Assembly (NCBI RefSeq): GCF_001446935.1
Contig: NZ_LKKK01000016.1
Coordinates: forward strand, 62,001 to 126,000
Length of the DNA stretch: 64,000 nt
Direction: 5' to 3'
Source of the DNA: Pseudomonas sp. TTU2014-080ASC
GTDB taxonomy: Bacteria > Pseudomonadota > Gammaproteobacteria > Pseudomonadales > Pseudomonadaceae
In this document: piece after piece, positions 44,274-53,283 of the stretch
Position numbering within the stretch: position 1 is the stretch's first letter
How the letters are laid out: each line of letters opens with the position of its first letter
The notes under the pieces: model-generated
Seen by the model: only the letters and a program-made list of their open reading frames with translations
The model's database searches: none
Told to the model about the DNA's origin: nothing
Translations under genes and position numbers: made by a program

Positions 44274-44729
44274 ATGAAATCAGTACCCACCGCTGAACTC
44301 GCCAGCTACGTAGGTAAAGAACTCGGTCGTTCCGACTGGCTGACTATCGATCAGGAGCGGATCAATCAGTTTGCCGAGTGCACCGGCGACCATCAGTTCA
44401 TCCATGTCGACCCGGAAAAAGCCAAACTCACCCCGTTCGGCAGCACAATCGCCCACGGCTTCCTCTCCCTGTCACTGGTGCCAAAACTGATGGAAGGCAT
44501 CATGATCGTTCCTGAAGGTCTGAAGATGGCCGTTAACTACGGCCTGGACAGCGTGCGTTTTATCCAGCCGGTCAAGGTCAACTCAAAGGTGCGCTTGGTG
44601 GTTACGCTGACCGAGGCCACCGAAAAAAATCCCGGGCAATGGCTACTAAAAGCCAAAGCAGTACTGGAAATCGAGGGTTCGGAAAAGCCCGCCTATATTG
44701 CTGAGCCTCTCACGCTCTGCTTCATCTGA
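44274..44729 (+). CDS. MaoC-type dehydratase (NodN-like)
   Basis: A hotdog-fold protein of 151 residues with the hydratase-2 motif: FAECTGDHQFIHVDPEKA, where Asp and His are the catalytic pair, followed by GSTIAHGFLSLSL. Enzymes of this type hydrate enoyl-CoA thioesters; NodN-like members are of uncertain role. A Shine-Dalgarno AAGGAGAAG precedes the ATG. It is a single-gene unit, followed by a short hairpin (44730-44745). Confidence 0.88.
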   Translation: MKSVPTAELASYVGKELGRSDWLTIDQERINQFAECTGDHQFIHVDPEKAKLTPFGSTIAHGFLSLSLVPKLMEGIMIVPEGLKMAVNYGLDSVRFIQPVKVNSKVRLVVTLTEATEKNPGQWLLKAKAVLEIEGSEKPAYIAEPLTLCFI

Positions 44730-44762
44730 GCCTGTTAAAACAGGCCAATCGCGGCTAAAACT

Positions 44763-44796
44763 GCTCCTGCGCATGTCATTGAACAGCGTCAGGAGC
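44763..44796. repeat. Inverted repeat resembling a degraded Pseudomonas REP
   Basis: GCTCCTG (44763-44769) and CAGGAGC (44790-44796), followed by GGCTTCGACCACGAA, recall the GTAGGAGCGGCTTCAGCCGCGAA repeats common between Pseudomonas genes. Only one copy is present and it is diverged. Confidence 0.35.
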
Positions 44797-44913
44797 GGCT
44801 TCGACCACGAAAAACTGCTCCTTCGGCCGTTCAGTCCAGTCCTCCTTTAACCTCATACACCCGTCGGAAAATCCTAGGCATACTTACCCCGCACCTCTCA
44901 CCGGACGACCACT

Positions 44914-46629
44914 ATGCGCTTCCTTGCCCCGCTGGCCCCTTTAAGCATTGCACTCATGTTGACCGCCTGCGGCGACGGAGAGCCGCTACTGCCGCCAGAT
45001 GCAGTGCTGCCAGATGGCGGGCGCTACCGGGGCGAAGTAGTCGACGGACTGTTACAAGGCCAGGGCCGACTTGACTACAAAGACGGCAGCTATTTCACCG
45101 GCACCTTTAAAGACGGCCAGTTCAACGGCAAGGGCGAATGGCACAAAAACAACGGTGAGACCTACGTCGGCGAATTTAAAGATGGCCTCCCCCACGGGCT
45201 TGGCCTGATGACCTATGCAGACGGCAGCACCTACCAGGGCAGCTTCTTTGAAGGCGACCCACACGGCGAAGGCCACTATAAAAACAAATACAGCGAATAC
45301 CGCGGCGAACTCCGTCGTGGTCATTATCAGGGCCTGGGCAAACTCGAATGGAAAAACGGCGGCAGCTTTCAGGGCCAGTTCAAGAAAGATGAGCCAGACG
45401 GCCAGGGCATCCTGACTGATAAGGAAGGCAACCAGTACATCGGCACCTTCAAGAACAATCAACTCAACGGTCTGGGCAGCTACAAAGGTCAAGACGGCAC
45501 GCTCTACAGCGGTGAATTCCGTAATCACCAGTTCCACGGTAAAGGTCGTTTCCAGACCCCGGAAGGTAATGTCTGGAATGGCCAGTTCGCCGATGGCAGC
45601 TTTACCGGCAAGGGCGAGTACATAGGCGCAGACGGCGAGCGCTATCAGGGCCAGTTCAGCAATTGGCGCTATCACGGCGAAGGCAAACTGACACTGGCTG
45701 ATGGCGGCCAGTACGAAGGCAGTTTTTATTACGGTGGTTATCAGGGCACAGGCACCCTAACATTGGCAGACGGCACTCAGCAGAGTGGAACCTGGCTACG
45801 GGGGCGCCTGGTAAAAGACGCGCAAGGCAAAAACTTGCCTGACCCACTGGAGCAAGGCCTGCTCGAACAAGGCCGCCTGTTGGATCAGGAGATCGCTGCA
45901 CTGCCAGCCTCAACTCCGGCCATTGAGCTGTACGCACTGACATTAGCCGGCGACGGTAAGCAGAGCGTATTTATGCGTGAGGCGGATTACGTAGGCAAAC
46001 TACTCAAAGACCGTTTCGCCGCCCATGGTCTGATCAGACTGACCAACCACCGCGACCACCTCGCCGACCGCCCGCTGGCCACAAGCACCACCCTAGGCCG
46101 TAGCCTGCATGCGCTGGCAGAAAAAACCGGGCCTGAAGACGTTGTCTTCATCTACCTCACCAGCCATGGTTCTGCCGAACACGAACTCAACCTCGACCAA
46201 CCGCGCCTGCAACTCAACGACCTACCGGCAAACCAACTGGCCGATCTGCTCAAACCATTGAAAGACCGCTACAAAGTGCTGGTGATCTCTGCCTGCTACT
46301 CCGGCGGATTTATCCCGGCCGTCAAAGACGAAAAGACCCTGGTCATGACCGCCGCACGCGCCGACCGGGTCTCTTTCGGCTGCTCGGAAGAAAACGACTT
46401 CACCTACTTCGGTCGTGCCCTGTTTGCCGAAGCCTTACAGGAAACCGACGATCTTCAGCGCGCCTTTGAGCTGGCCCAAGCCAGTGTTGCCGAGCGTGAA
46501 AAGGACGACGGTTTTGAGCCATCCGAGCCTCAGATCTGGGCCCCCAAATCTGTGATTTCCCAGTGGAACAAGCTGCGCGAGTATCAGGCCGAGCAAGCGC
46601 TGGGAGAAGAGGCGGAAACTCCTCAATGA
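44914..46629 (+). CDS. MORN-repeat lipoprotein with C13 (legumain-like) peptidase domain
   Basis: A 571-residue lipoprotein (lipobox LTAC, Cys19). Residues about 38-300 are eleven MORN repeats plus a partial one, each starting with an aromatic-x-G-x-[FW] pattern such as YQGQF and YVGEFKDG. The C-terminal domain (about 335-555) is a caspase-fold C13 cysteine peptidase: VFIYLTSHGSAEHEL gives catalytic His418 and VLVISACYSGGFIP gives Cys461. MORN repeats often bind membranes or proteins; a peptidase tethered at the envelope could act on the outer-membrane or periplasmic partners. The domain pair is known in Pseudomonas but I know of no substrate. Gene ends before an unrelated reductase-like gene. 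Confidence 0.9.
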   Translation: MRFLAPLAPLSIALMLTACGDGEPLLPPDAVLPDGGRYRGEVVDGLLQGQGRLDYKDGSYFTGTFKDGQFNGKGEWHKNNGETYVGEFKDGLPHGLGLMTYADGSTYQGSFFEGDPHGEGHYKNKYSEYRGELRRGHYQGLGKLEWKNGGSFQGQFKKDEPDGQGILTDKEGNQYIGTFKNNQLNGLGSYKGQDGTLYSGEFRNHQFHGKGRFQTPEGNVWNGQFADGSFTGKGEYIGADGERYQGQFSNWRYHGEGKLTLADGGQYEGSFYYGGYQGTGTLTLADGTQQSGTWLRGRLVKDAQGKNLPDPLEQGLLEQGRLLDQEIAALPASTPAIELYALTLAGDGKQSVFMREADYVGKLLKDRFAAHGLIRLTNHRDHLADRPLATSTTLGRSLHALAEKTGPEDVVFIYLTSHGSAEHELNLDQPRLQLNDLPANQLADLLKPLKDRYKVLVISACYSGGFIPAVKDEKTLVMTAARADRVSFGCSEENDFTYFGRALFAEALQETDDLQRAFELAQASVAEREKDDGFEPSEPQIWAPKSVISQWNKLREYQAEQALGEEAETPQ

Positions 46630-46678
46630 CCCTATGCTCAAAGAAACACAGCCAAGCGTCTGACGGAGTGATTCAGCC

Positions 46679-47320
46679 ATGCACCTGACGCCCCAGCACA
46701 TCCTGATTGCCGGAGCCAGCGGCCTGACAGGCGAGCACCTGCTTGACCGGTTGCTCAACGAGCCTACCGTTACCCGCGTGGTGGCCCCAAGCCGCCGGCC
46801 GCTTGCCAGCCATCCGCATCTGGAAAACCCAATCGGCGACCTGCAGCAATTGCTGCTCCAACTCAGCGGCCCGGTTGATGTAGCCTTTTGCTGCCTCGGG
46901 ACCACGATCAAACAAGCCGGATCACAAGACGCCTTTCGTGCTGTTGATCACGACTTGGTAATTGCCTTTGCGCAACGCGCCCTCGAACTGGGCGCGCGGC
47001 ATCTGCTGGTCATCAGTGCGATCGGCGCAGACGCTAACTCCGGTGTTTTCTACAACCGCATCAAAGGTGAAACGGAACAAGCACTCAAAGCACAGAACTG
47101 GCCACAACTGACCATTGTCCGCCCGTCACTGCTGATCGGGCCGCGTAAAGAATTTCGCCTCGGCGAACGTTTGGCCGCTCCGCTGTCCCGGCTGCTGCCG
47201 GGTAAATACCGCGGCATCAGTGCTAACGTGCTGGCCCATGCCATGTGGCGACTGGCACTGGAAGACGATTCCGGTTGCCGCATTATCGAATCAGACCAAC
47301 TGCGCCGTCTCGGCCGCTAA
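46679..47320 (+). CDS. NAD(P)-binding Rossmann protein (atypical short-chain type)
   Basis: A 213-residue protein with an N-terminal dinucleotide-binding motif GASGLTGEHLLDRLL (GxxGxxG) and the later VISAIGADANSGVFYNRIKGETEQAL, where Tyr and Lys sit in a YxxxK-like arrangement (YNRIK). It resembles the HTATIP2/YbjT-type NAD(P)H-binding group often annotated as nucleotide-sugar epimerases, without evidence for that activity. It is followed 18 bases later by a small acidic protein gene, probably in one transcript. Confidence 0.8.
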   Translation: MHLTPQHILIAGASGLTGEHLLDRLLNEPTVTRVVAPSRRPLASHPHLENPIGDLQQLLLQLSGPVDVAFCCLGTTIKQAGSQDAFRAVDHDLVIAFAQRALELGARHLLVISAIGADANSGVFYNRIKGETEQALKAQNWPQLTIVRPSLLIGPRKEFRLGERLAAPLSRLLPGKYRGISANVLAHAMWRLALEDDSGCRIIESDQLRRLGR

Positions 47321-47338
47321 CAGAAGTAAAGACACGTT

Positions 47339-47683
47339 ATGACCACAACCACCCTGCTCGACGCCCTGCTCAACACCGACATGCTGGAAATTGACGAGCT
47401 ACATGCCTGGCAATTTGATCTGGACGAAGAACAGCTGCAACAACACGCGGCAGGCTCATCCAGCGCCAGCGAAACACCGCTGCTGAGCATCGAATGCATG
47501 GACGGACGCAACCTGCGCAAATGGAAGTTCAGCCTGGCGCAAGTACTCGCCGCTCAATACGACGCCGACAGTGATAGCTGGCTGATAGCAGGTGCTGATG
47601 CCCAGCACCGGATCAAATGCTTCGAAGCGTTCAGCGGCGACAACAACGACCAGCCAGACGACGAAGACGCTGGCGAGAGCTAA
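47339..47683 (+). CDS. Small acidic conserved protein (possibly DUF5629)
   Basis: A soluble protein of 114 residues, rich in Asp and Glu, with no membrane segment, signal or catalytic motif that I recognise. The central segment LLSIECMDGRNLRKWKFS followed by WLIAGADAQHRIKCFEAF suggests a small beta domain. I believe Pseudomonas homologues are classed as DUF5629, but this is from memory. It is tightly linked to the preceding Rossmann protein gene. Confidence 0.7.
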   Translation: MTTTTLLDALLNTDMLEIDELHAWQFDLDEEQLQQHAAGSSSASETPLLSIECMDGRNLRKWKFSLAQVLAAQYDADSDSWLIAGADAQHRIKCFEAFSGDNNDQPDDEDAGES

Positions 47684-47761
47684 TAAAAAACTGTCAGATC
47701 AACAAGAGCTGAGTGAAATCAGCACAGCCCTTCGAACAATAAAAAAATGCCAGGAGTCAGC

Positions 47762-48538
47762 ATGAATCAGCGCGGATACCTGTACCTAAGCTTGATGGTC
47801 GCAGTTGGTATTCTCAGCTTTAGCCTACCTTCCGAAACAGCAATGTTTCCGTTGCTGATTGTCTGGCCTGTCGGGCTCGGCTACTTCATTTACTACATTT
47901 TCCATAAAGACCTGCACCACGGAATTTTCAAAGCCTTACTACTGTCATTCGCCATACTGGCACTGGCTTTTATCCCTGTTGTGGGCTGGCTCATCCTGCT
48001 CGGTTTTGTTATCTACAACCTCAAACGGACTCTGGGCAGCCTGAAAAACCTCTGGCCTGACTTGAAGCTCAGCCTGATCTTTTATGGCGTATTTCTGTGC
48101 AGGACCATTCTGGAGATTGAGGTTGATGACCTAGCCCCCTTCGCCGCGCTAGCCACAATCTATCTGCTTGCTGCCGTAATTTACTGCCGCAAACTACAAG
48201 TGCTCCCCTACCGCGAGGGGCTACTAAAACTCAGCCTGATGTGGTTGGCACTGCCGTTCATTGTCTTGCTGATCATTTCCATTGTTTCAGCTCTGGGCAA
48301 CCTGTTCAAAACAGTGACCGGTACCGTCACCCGCACTATCCTGACGCCGCAAACCGTATCGGCACACATGCGCGGAGGCGTGGAGATTGCAGCCTACACG
48401 CGCAACATCAGCTCAACCGTCACCCAAATCACCACCAGCACAGCACCAAACACAGCGGTCATTGGCGCAAGCGTGGTTGCCAGTGGTGTGACCGGAGAAG
48501 TCGCAGAGTCTGCTCAGAAAAAGAGCGACCACGCCTGA
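47762..48538 (+). CDS. Uncharacterised integral membrane protein
   Basis: A 258-residue protein with about five or six membrane segments in residues 1-185 and a Thr-rich C-terminal tail (about 190-258) without hydrophobic stretches. I do not recognise a family. The ATG at 47762 is preceded by AGGAG; an in-frame ATG at 47747 overlaps that site and is less likely. The tail AYTRNISSTVTQITTSTAP is low in complexity. It sits 25 bases before a methyltransferase gene, so they may be co-transcribed. Confidence 0.65.
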   Translation: MNQRGYLYLSLMVAVGILSFSLPSETAMFPLLIVWPVGLGYFIYYIFHKDLHHGIFKALLLSFAILALAFIPVVGWLILLGFVIYNLKRTLGSLKNLWPDLKLSLIFYGVFLCRTILEIEVDDLAPFAALATIYLLAAVIYCRKLQVLPYREGLLKLSLMWLALPFIVLLIISIVSALGNLFKTVTGTVTRTILTPQTVSAHMRGGVEIAAYTRNISSTVTQITTSTAPNTAVIGASVVASGVTGEVAESAQKKSDHA

Positions 48539-48563
48539 CCATGCCATAACACGGAGCCAGCCC

Positions 48564-49181
48564 ATGGGCCTGTACGACCGTTACGTTCTGCCGTATTTGA
48601 TCGACTACGCCTGTGGTGTAGGCACCGTGATGAAAGCCCGCTCACAGATCGTGCCCCAAGCCCATGGCCGGGTGCTGGAGATCGGCATTGGTAGCGGACT
48701 AAACCTGAGCTTTTACGACCCGGCAAAAGTCGATGTGATTGTCGGTGTCGATCCCAATGCGGCCATGCAACAGCGCGCTAAAGAACGCGTTGCAGCGATC
48801 AGTATTCCGGTGGAGATGATTGCTCTGGAGCTGGGGCAGATTCAGGCCGAAGATGCCTCGTTCGACAGCATTGTCTGCACCTTCACCCTCTGCACCATTC
48901 CCGATGCCGTCGCCGCCCTTAAAGAGATGCGCAGGGTGCTCAAACCCGGTGGCCGCTTGCTGTTTTGTGAGCACGGCAAATCACCTGAGCTGCCGGTATT
49001 GCGCTGGCAGAATCGGCTGACGCCAGTCTGGAAGCCGCTTGCTGGCGGTTGCCATTTGAACCGGGATATCAGCGCATTACTGGAAGCTGGCGGTTTCCGG
49101 ATTGGTGAACTGCACAACCGCTATATCAAAGGCCCTAAGCCAATGGCCTATATCTACCAAGGCTGGGCAGAAGTGGCATAA
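48564..49181 (+). CDS. Class I SAM-dependent methyltransferase
   Basis: A 205-residue cytoplasmic methyltransferase. Motif I is VLEIGIGSGLNLSFY, motif II acid is in VGVDPNAAMQQ, and DSIVCTFTLCTIPDAVAALKEMRRVLKPGGRLLF is the typical post-motif region of the UbiE/PmtA-like group. It may act on a lipid or quinone but the substrate is unknown. CGGAG lies before the ATG. It converges on the YceK-like gene with a 6-base gap. Confidence 0.85.
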   Translation: MGLYDRYVLPYLIDYACGVGTVMKARSQIVPQAHGRVLEIGIGSGLNLSFYDPAKVDVIVGVDPNAAMQQRAKERVAAISIPVEMIALELGQIQAEDASFDSIVCTFTLCTIPDAVAALKEMRRVLKPGGRLLFCEHGKSPELPVLRWQNRLTPVWKPLAGGCHLNRDISALLEAGGFRIGELHNRYIKGPKPMAYIYQGWAEVA

Positions 49182-49187
49182 AGAGCC

Positions 49188-49487
49188 TCAGAGCCCGCCA
49201 CTGACACCCAAACCAATGCCCAACTCTGTCGCCAGCGAAAGCGGCAGCAACAGCGTATCCAGCAAGGCGCTACCGGGCAGATCCAGGGCAGGATATTTAG
49301 GTGCTTCAGCACCAAACTTATCCACCGCACAGCAACCGCCCTGCATGGCATACAGATCGAGCCTCGTACCGGCATAAATCACCGGTGCATCGACTTTGGC
49401 GGCGTCCAGCGTGCGCACGGTGGCGCAGCCGCTGACACTGCTCAGCATCGCCAGCGCCAGCCCTACGCCTGCGGCCTGTTTAGTCAT
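49188..49487 (-). CDS. YceK/YidQ-family lipoprotein
   Basis: A 99-residue lipoprotein: signal with lipobox VSGC (Cys21) then ATVRTLDAAKVDAPVIYAGTRLD, followed by CCAVDKFGAEAPKYPALDLPGSALLDTLLLPLSL, the conserved DxPxSxxxDTxxLP region of YceK/YidQ proteins. Function unknown. The ATG at 49487 lies within the end of ubiX (8-base overlap), so they form one transcript; the longer frame to 49571 is not supported. Confidence 0.85.
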   Translation of the reverse strand: MTKQAAGVGLALAMLSSVSGCATVRTLDAAKVDAPVIYAGTRLDLYAMQGGCCAVDKFGAEAPKYPALDLPGSALLDTLLLPLSLATELGIGLGVSGGL

Positions 49488-50112
49488 CGGTTGAGTTCTG
49501 ATGATGCTCGCCCCAACGCGGCAGCATGTCTTGTGGGATGCCCAGGCAATTGAGAATCCGCGCGACGACAAAGTCGATCAGGTCATCAATGGTCTGTGGC
49601 TGGTGATAGAAGCCCGGCGCTGCTGGAAGGATGGTCACGCCCATGTTCGACAGCTTGAGCATGTTCTCCAGATGAATGCTGGAGAATGGCGCCTCACGCG
49701 GCACCAGAATCAATTGGCGGCGTTCTTTGATCGCAACATCCGCCGCGCGCTCAATCAGGTTATTGCACGCGCCAGTAGCAATCGCCGACAAGGTGCCGGT
49801 GCTGCACGGCACCACAACCATAGCTGCCGGAGCGCCGGAGCCGGAGGCCACAGGGGCCATCCAGTCTTCCTTTCCGTACACACGAATTTGCCCTGGCGCT
49901 GCGCCGGTGTACTCACTGAGAAACGCTTGCATGGCCTGCGGCTTATTGGGCAGGCTCACATCCGTTTCGGTAGCCATCACCAATTGCGCCGCCTTGGAGA
50001 TCAGGAAGTGCACCTCTCGGTCCTCCTGCACCAGGCAATCCAGCAGGCGCAGACCGTATTGCGCGCCGGACGCGCCGGTCATGGCCAATGTGATGCGTTC
50101 AGGACCGTTCAT
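49480..50112 (-). CDS. ubiX: UbiX, flavin prenyltransferase
   Basis: Makes the prenylated flavin cofactor used by UbiD decarboxylase in ubiquinone synthesis. The 210 residues contain MTGASGAQYGLRLLDCL, where the Ser contacts the phosphate, PCSTGTLSAIATGACNNLI and PREAPFSSIHLENML, all diagnostic. It lies 12 bases after mpl on the minus strand. Confidence 0.95.
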   Translation of the reverse strand: MNGPERITLAMTGASGAQYGLRLLDCLVQEDREVHFLISKAAQLVMATETDVSLPNKPQAMQAFLSEYTGAAPGQIRVYGKEDWMAPVASGSGAPAAMVVVPCSTGTLSAIATGACNNLIERAADVAIKERRQLILVPREAPFSSIHLENMLKLSNMGVTILPAAPGFYHQPQTIDDLIDFVVARILNCLGIPQDMLPRWGEHHQNSTDD

Positions 50113-50124
50113 GCCGCTACTCCT

Positions 50125-51474
50125 TTATGCCAGCGCCGCCGCCAACTTGCCATGCAAGCCGCCAAAGCCGCCGTTACTCATCACCACCACTTGCGTGCCC
50201 GGCTCAGCTTCAGCCTTAACACCAGCGATGATGGCCTCCAATGAATCACAGACCTGAGTTTTAACCGGCGAGCTGGCAACTGTGGCGGCCAGATCCCAGC
50301 CCAGATTCGCCGGTGCGTACCAGTACACCGAATCGGCCAGTTTCACCGACTCAGGCAGACCATCGCGGTGCGCGCCGAGCTTCATCGAGTTAGAACGCGG
50401 CTCCACAATCGCAATCAGTTTGGCATTGCCGATGCGTTTGCGCAGGCCATCCAATGTGGTGGCGATGGCAGTCGGGTGGTGAGCGAAGTCATCAAAGATA
50501 GTGATGTCATTGACCTCGGCGACTTTTTCCATACGGCGCTTGGCGTTAATAAACAGGCCCAGCGCTTGAATGCCCAATTCCGGTACCACACCGACATGGC
50601 GCGCAGCAGCCAGCACGGCCAGCGCGTTGGCGACGTTGTGCTGGCCAGTCAGTTGCCAGTCCACCACGCCAGCGACCTTGCCCTCGAAGCTCACTTCAAA
50701 ACGCGAGCCGTCTTCACTGAGCAGGCGCGCCTGCCACTGACCGCCCTCACCGGTGGTCTGCACCGGCGTCCAGCAGCCCATTTCGATCACGCGCTTCAGC
50801 GCAGGCTCGGTAGTCGGGTGAATCACCAGCCCTTCACTTGGGATAGTGCGCACCAGATGGTGGAACTGCCGCTCAATCGCTGGCAGATCAGGGAAGATGT
50901 CGGCGTGATCAAACTCAAGGTTGTTCAGAATCGCCGTGCGCGGGTGGTAATGGACAAACTTGCTGCGCTTGTCGAAGAAGGCGCTGTCGTATTCATCCGC
51001 CTCCACCACAAAGAACGGCGTGTTGCCCAAGCGTGCAGAAATACCGAAGTTCTGCGGCACGCCACCAATCAGGAAGCCGGGGCCCATGCCCGCATGTTCC
51101 AGCACCCAAGCGAGCATGCTGGAGCTGCTGGTTTTACCGTGAGTGCCCGCTACCGCCATTACCCAGCGGCCTTGCAGCACATGATCTGCCAGCCACTGCG
51201 GACCGCTGACATAAGGCAGACCTTTGTTCAGCACGTATTCCACAGCCGGGTTACCACGAGACATGGCGTTGCCGATCACCACCAAATCAGGTGCTGGTTC
51301 CAGCTGCGCCGGGTCGTAGCCCTGAGTCAGCTCAATGCCCTGCGCCTCAAGCTGCGTGCTCATCGGCGGGTAGACGTTTGCGTCGGAGCCGGTCACGCGG
51401 TGGCCCAACTCCTTGGCCAGCACCGCCAGCGAACCCATAAAGGTGCCGCAGATGCCGAGAATATGAATATGCAT
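50125..51474 (-). CDS. mpl: Mpl, murein tripeptide ligase
   Basis: Recycles the cell-wall tripeptide L-Ala-gamma-D-Glu-mDAP by joining it to UDP-MurNAc. The 449 residues match the Mur-ligase family: MHIHILGICGTFMGSLAVLAKELG at the start, ATP-binding GTHGKTSSSSML, and FDDFAHHPTAIATTLDGLR. The ATG at 51474 has AGAGG just upstream; the frame extends to 51525 without support. Placement beside ubiX is typical for Pseudomonas. Confidence 0.95.
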   Translation of the reverse strand: MHIHILGICGTFMGSLAVLAKELGHRVTGSDANVYPPMSTQLEAQGIELTQGYDPAQLEPAPDLVVIGNAMSRGNPAVEYVLNKGLPYVSGPQWLADHVLQGRWVMAVAGTHGKTSSSSMLAWVLEHAGMGPGFLIGGVPQNFGISARLGNTPFFVVEADEYDSAFFDKRSKFVHYHPRTAILNNLEFDHADIFPDLPAIERQFHHLVRTIPSEGLVIHPTTEPALKRVIEMGCWTPVQTTGEGGQWQARLLSEDGSRFEVSFEGKVAGVVDWQLTGQHNVANALAVLAAARHVGVVPELGIQALGLFINAKRRMEKVAEVNDITIFDDFAHHPTAIATTLDGLRKRIGNAKLIAIVEPRSNSMKLGAHRDGLPESVKLADSVYWYAPANLGWDLAATVASSPVKTQVCDSLEAIIAGVKAEAEPGTQVVVMSNGGFGGLHGKLAAALA

Positions 51475-51783
51475 GGATAACCTCTTGCAGCGTCCAGAGC
51501 CCGTTGGACACAGCGCAGTGCGCACTGTTCACGGCCGGGAATGGCCCGATCAAATAGTGGCAGGCAGGTTAGCACAGCGGCGCCCCGGCGAAGAGGGTGC
51601 GGTACGTGTGTCCGACTGTCTGATCACGCTGAACGCCATGGTCATTTTCCGGTCATCTTTCAAGCCAACCACGCATAACGGATTGGCACAGCAGTTGCTC
51701 CACATCCAACGCTCGCCCCACCCGCATATTCTGACGCCAGGTTTCACCTGAGCAGTGCACCTGGCGGTTGACGAGGATTGGTC
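51475..51783. promoter_or_regulatory. Regulatory region between mpl and eat
   Basis: About 310 bases without a gene, serving both divergent transcripts. It holds a 12-base palindrome CAGTGCGCACTG (51516-51527), two direct GGTCAT repeats 11 bases apart (51640-51645, 51651-51656), and the sigma-54 promoter listed separately. The repeats lie about 30-45 bases before the promoter and could bind a regulator. In P. aeruginosa, as I recall, the sigma-54 activator EatR gene and an aldehyde dehydrogenase gene occupy this position; neither is here. Confidence 0.55.
51684..51699 (+). promoter_or_regulatory. Sigma-54 (-24/-12) promoter of eat-eutBC
   Basis: TGGCAC (51684-51689), five bases, TTGCT (51695-51699): GG and GC are separated by exactly ten bases, a near-perfect RpoN promoter. 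It lies about 85 bases before the eat start. Ethanolamine use in Pseudomonas is known to require a sigma-54 activator. Confidence 0.8.
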
Positions 51784-53232
51784 ATGACAACAGAACAATT
51801 AAGAGCACAGGGACACACCGCAGGCACCGAATTGGAGCACGTCGATGCCGACTACTTCGCACACAGGCAATTAAAGAAAGGCGCAGCGGGCTGGGTTCTG
51901 CTGATCGGCCTGGGCGTGGCCTATGTCATCTCAGGTGACTACGCCGGCTGGAACTTTGGCTTAGCCCAAGGCGGCTGGGGCGGCATGTTTCTCGCCACCT
52001 TGCTGATGGCGTTGATGTACCTGTGCATGTGCTTTTCCCTGGCTGAACTGTCTTCGATGATTCCCACCGCTGGCGGCGGTTACGGCTTTGCCCGCAGCGC
52101 CTTTGGCCCGTTGGGCGGTTTCCTTACCGGCACTGCCATCCTGATCGAATACGCCATTGCCCCTGCAGCTATCGCGGTGTTTATCGGCGCTTACTGTGAG
52201 TCGTTGTTTGGCATCGGCGGCTGGGCCATTTACCTGGTTTTTTACATCGTATTTATCGGCATCCACATCTTTGGCGTAGGCGAAGCGCTGAAGCTGATGT
52301 TTATCATCACCGCCGTGGCCGCTCTCGCGCTTGGCGTATTTTTGCTGGGCATGCTGCCGCACTTTTCCCTGAGTAATCTGTTCGATATCGCCCCAACCAC
52401 AGCCGCCGGGGCCAGCAGTTTTTTGCCCATGGGCTATGTCGGCATCTGGGCAGCGATCCCATATGCCATCTGGTTCTTCCTTGCAGTGGAAGGTGTGCCG
52501 CTGGCGGCAGAAGAGACGCAAAACCCACAGCGCGATATGCCTCGCGGCCTGATCGGTGCCATGTTGGTGCTGCTGGCCTTTGCCCTGTTAATTCTGCTGA
52601 TTGGTCCCGGAGGTGCCGGTGCTGAAGCCCTTAAAGCCTCAGGCAACCCGCTGGTGGAAGCGCTGACCATTGCCTACGGCGAATCCACCTGGATGAGCAG
52701 CTTCGTCAACCTGATCGGTCTGGCCGGATTGATCGCCAGCTTCTTCTCCATCATCTACGCCTACTCACGGCAGATATTCGCGCTGTCCCGTGCCGGCTAC
52801 TTGCCGCGCTCGCTGTCGGTTACCAACAAAAACAAAGTGCCGGTTCTGGCGCTGGTGGTGCCCGGTCTGATCGGTTTTGCGCTGTCACTCACCGGCCAGG
52901 GCGATCTGCTGATTCTGGTGGCGGTGTTTGGCGCGACGATCTCTTATGTGCTGATGATGGCCGCGCACATCACCCTGCGCGTGCGCCGTCCGGACCTGCA
53001 TCGCCCATACCGCACGCCCGGTGGCATTCTGACTTCCGGTATTGCCCTGGCGCTGGCGTGTGTGGCGGTGGTTGCAGGCTTCCTGGTTGATCCGCGCGTA
53101 GTGATTGGTGCTGTGATTATCTACGCTGTACTGATCGCCTACTTCGCCCTTTACAGCCGCCACCATCTGGTCGCGGGCACACCGGAAGAAGAGTTCACGG
53201 CCATCAGCGAAGCCGAGGCCACGTTGAAGTGA
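51784..53232 (+). CDS. eat: Ethanolamine permease
   Basis: An APC-superfamily transporter of 482 residues with about twelve membrane segments that brings ethanolamine into the cell. The substrate-binding segment YVISGDYAGWNFGLAQGGWGG in segment 1 and FLAVEGVPLAAEETQNPQRDMPRG after segment 6 are typical of the EutP/Eat group. The first residues (to about 40) are polar. The ATG at 51784 was preferred over a TTG two codons earlier. It precedes eutBC, joined by a hairpin-containing gap of 51 bases, which fixes the substrate. Confidence 0.92.
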   Translation: MTTEQLRAQGHTAGTELEHVDADYFAHRQLKKGAAGWVLLIGLGVAYVISGDYAGWNFGLAQGGWGGMFLATLLMALMYLCMCFSLAELSSMIPTAGGGYGFARSAFGPLGGFLTGTAILIEYAIAPAAIAVFIGAYCESLFGIGGWAIYLVFYIVFIGIHIFGVGEALKLMFIITAVAALALGVFLLGMLPHFSLSNLFDIAPTTAAGASSFLPMGYVGIWAAIPYAIWFFLAVEGVPLAAEETQNPQRDMPRGLIGAMLVLLAFALLILLIGPGGAGAEALKASGNPLVEALTIAYGESTWMSSFVNLIGLAGLIASFFSIIYAYSRQIFALSRAGYLPRSLSVTNKNKVPVLALVVPGLIGFALSLTGQGDLLILVAVFGATISYVLMMAAHITLRVRRPDLHRPYRTPGGILTSGIALALACVAVVAGFLVDPRVVIGAVIIYAVLIAYFALYSRHHLVAGTPEEEFTAISEAEATLK

Positions 53233-53240
53233 CACACTGC

Positions 53241-53266
53241 GCCGGGCATGCCTGTTCATGCCCGGC
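53241..53266 (+). terminator. Hairpin between eat and eutB
   Basis: GCCGGGCATG (53241-53250) and CATGCCCGGC (53257-53266) form a perfect 10-base-pair stem with a 6-base loop just before the eutB Shine-Dalgarno. Lacking a T tract, it more likely sets relative mRNA stability or partly attenuates the operon than fully terminates. Confidence 0.5.
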
Positions 53267-53283
53267 CAGCAAGGAGAATAAGG

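Noticed and set aside
44763..44830. REP-type mobile repeat
   Set aside because: Only one diverged copy is visible, so I list it as a low-confidence repeat and make no claim of a mobile element or REP-associated function.
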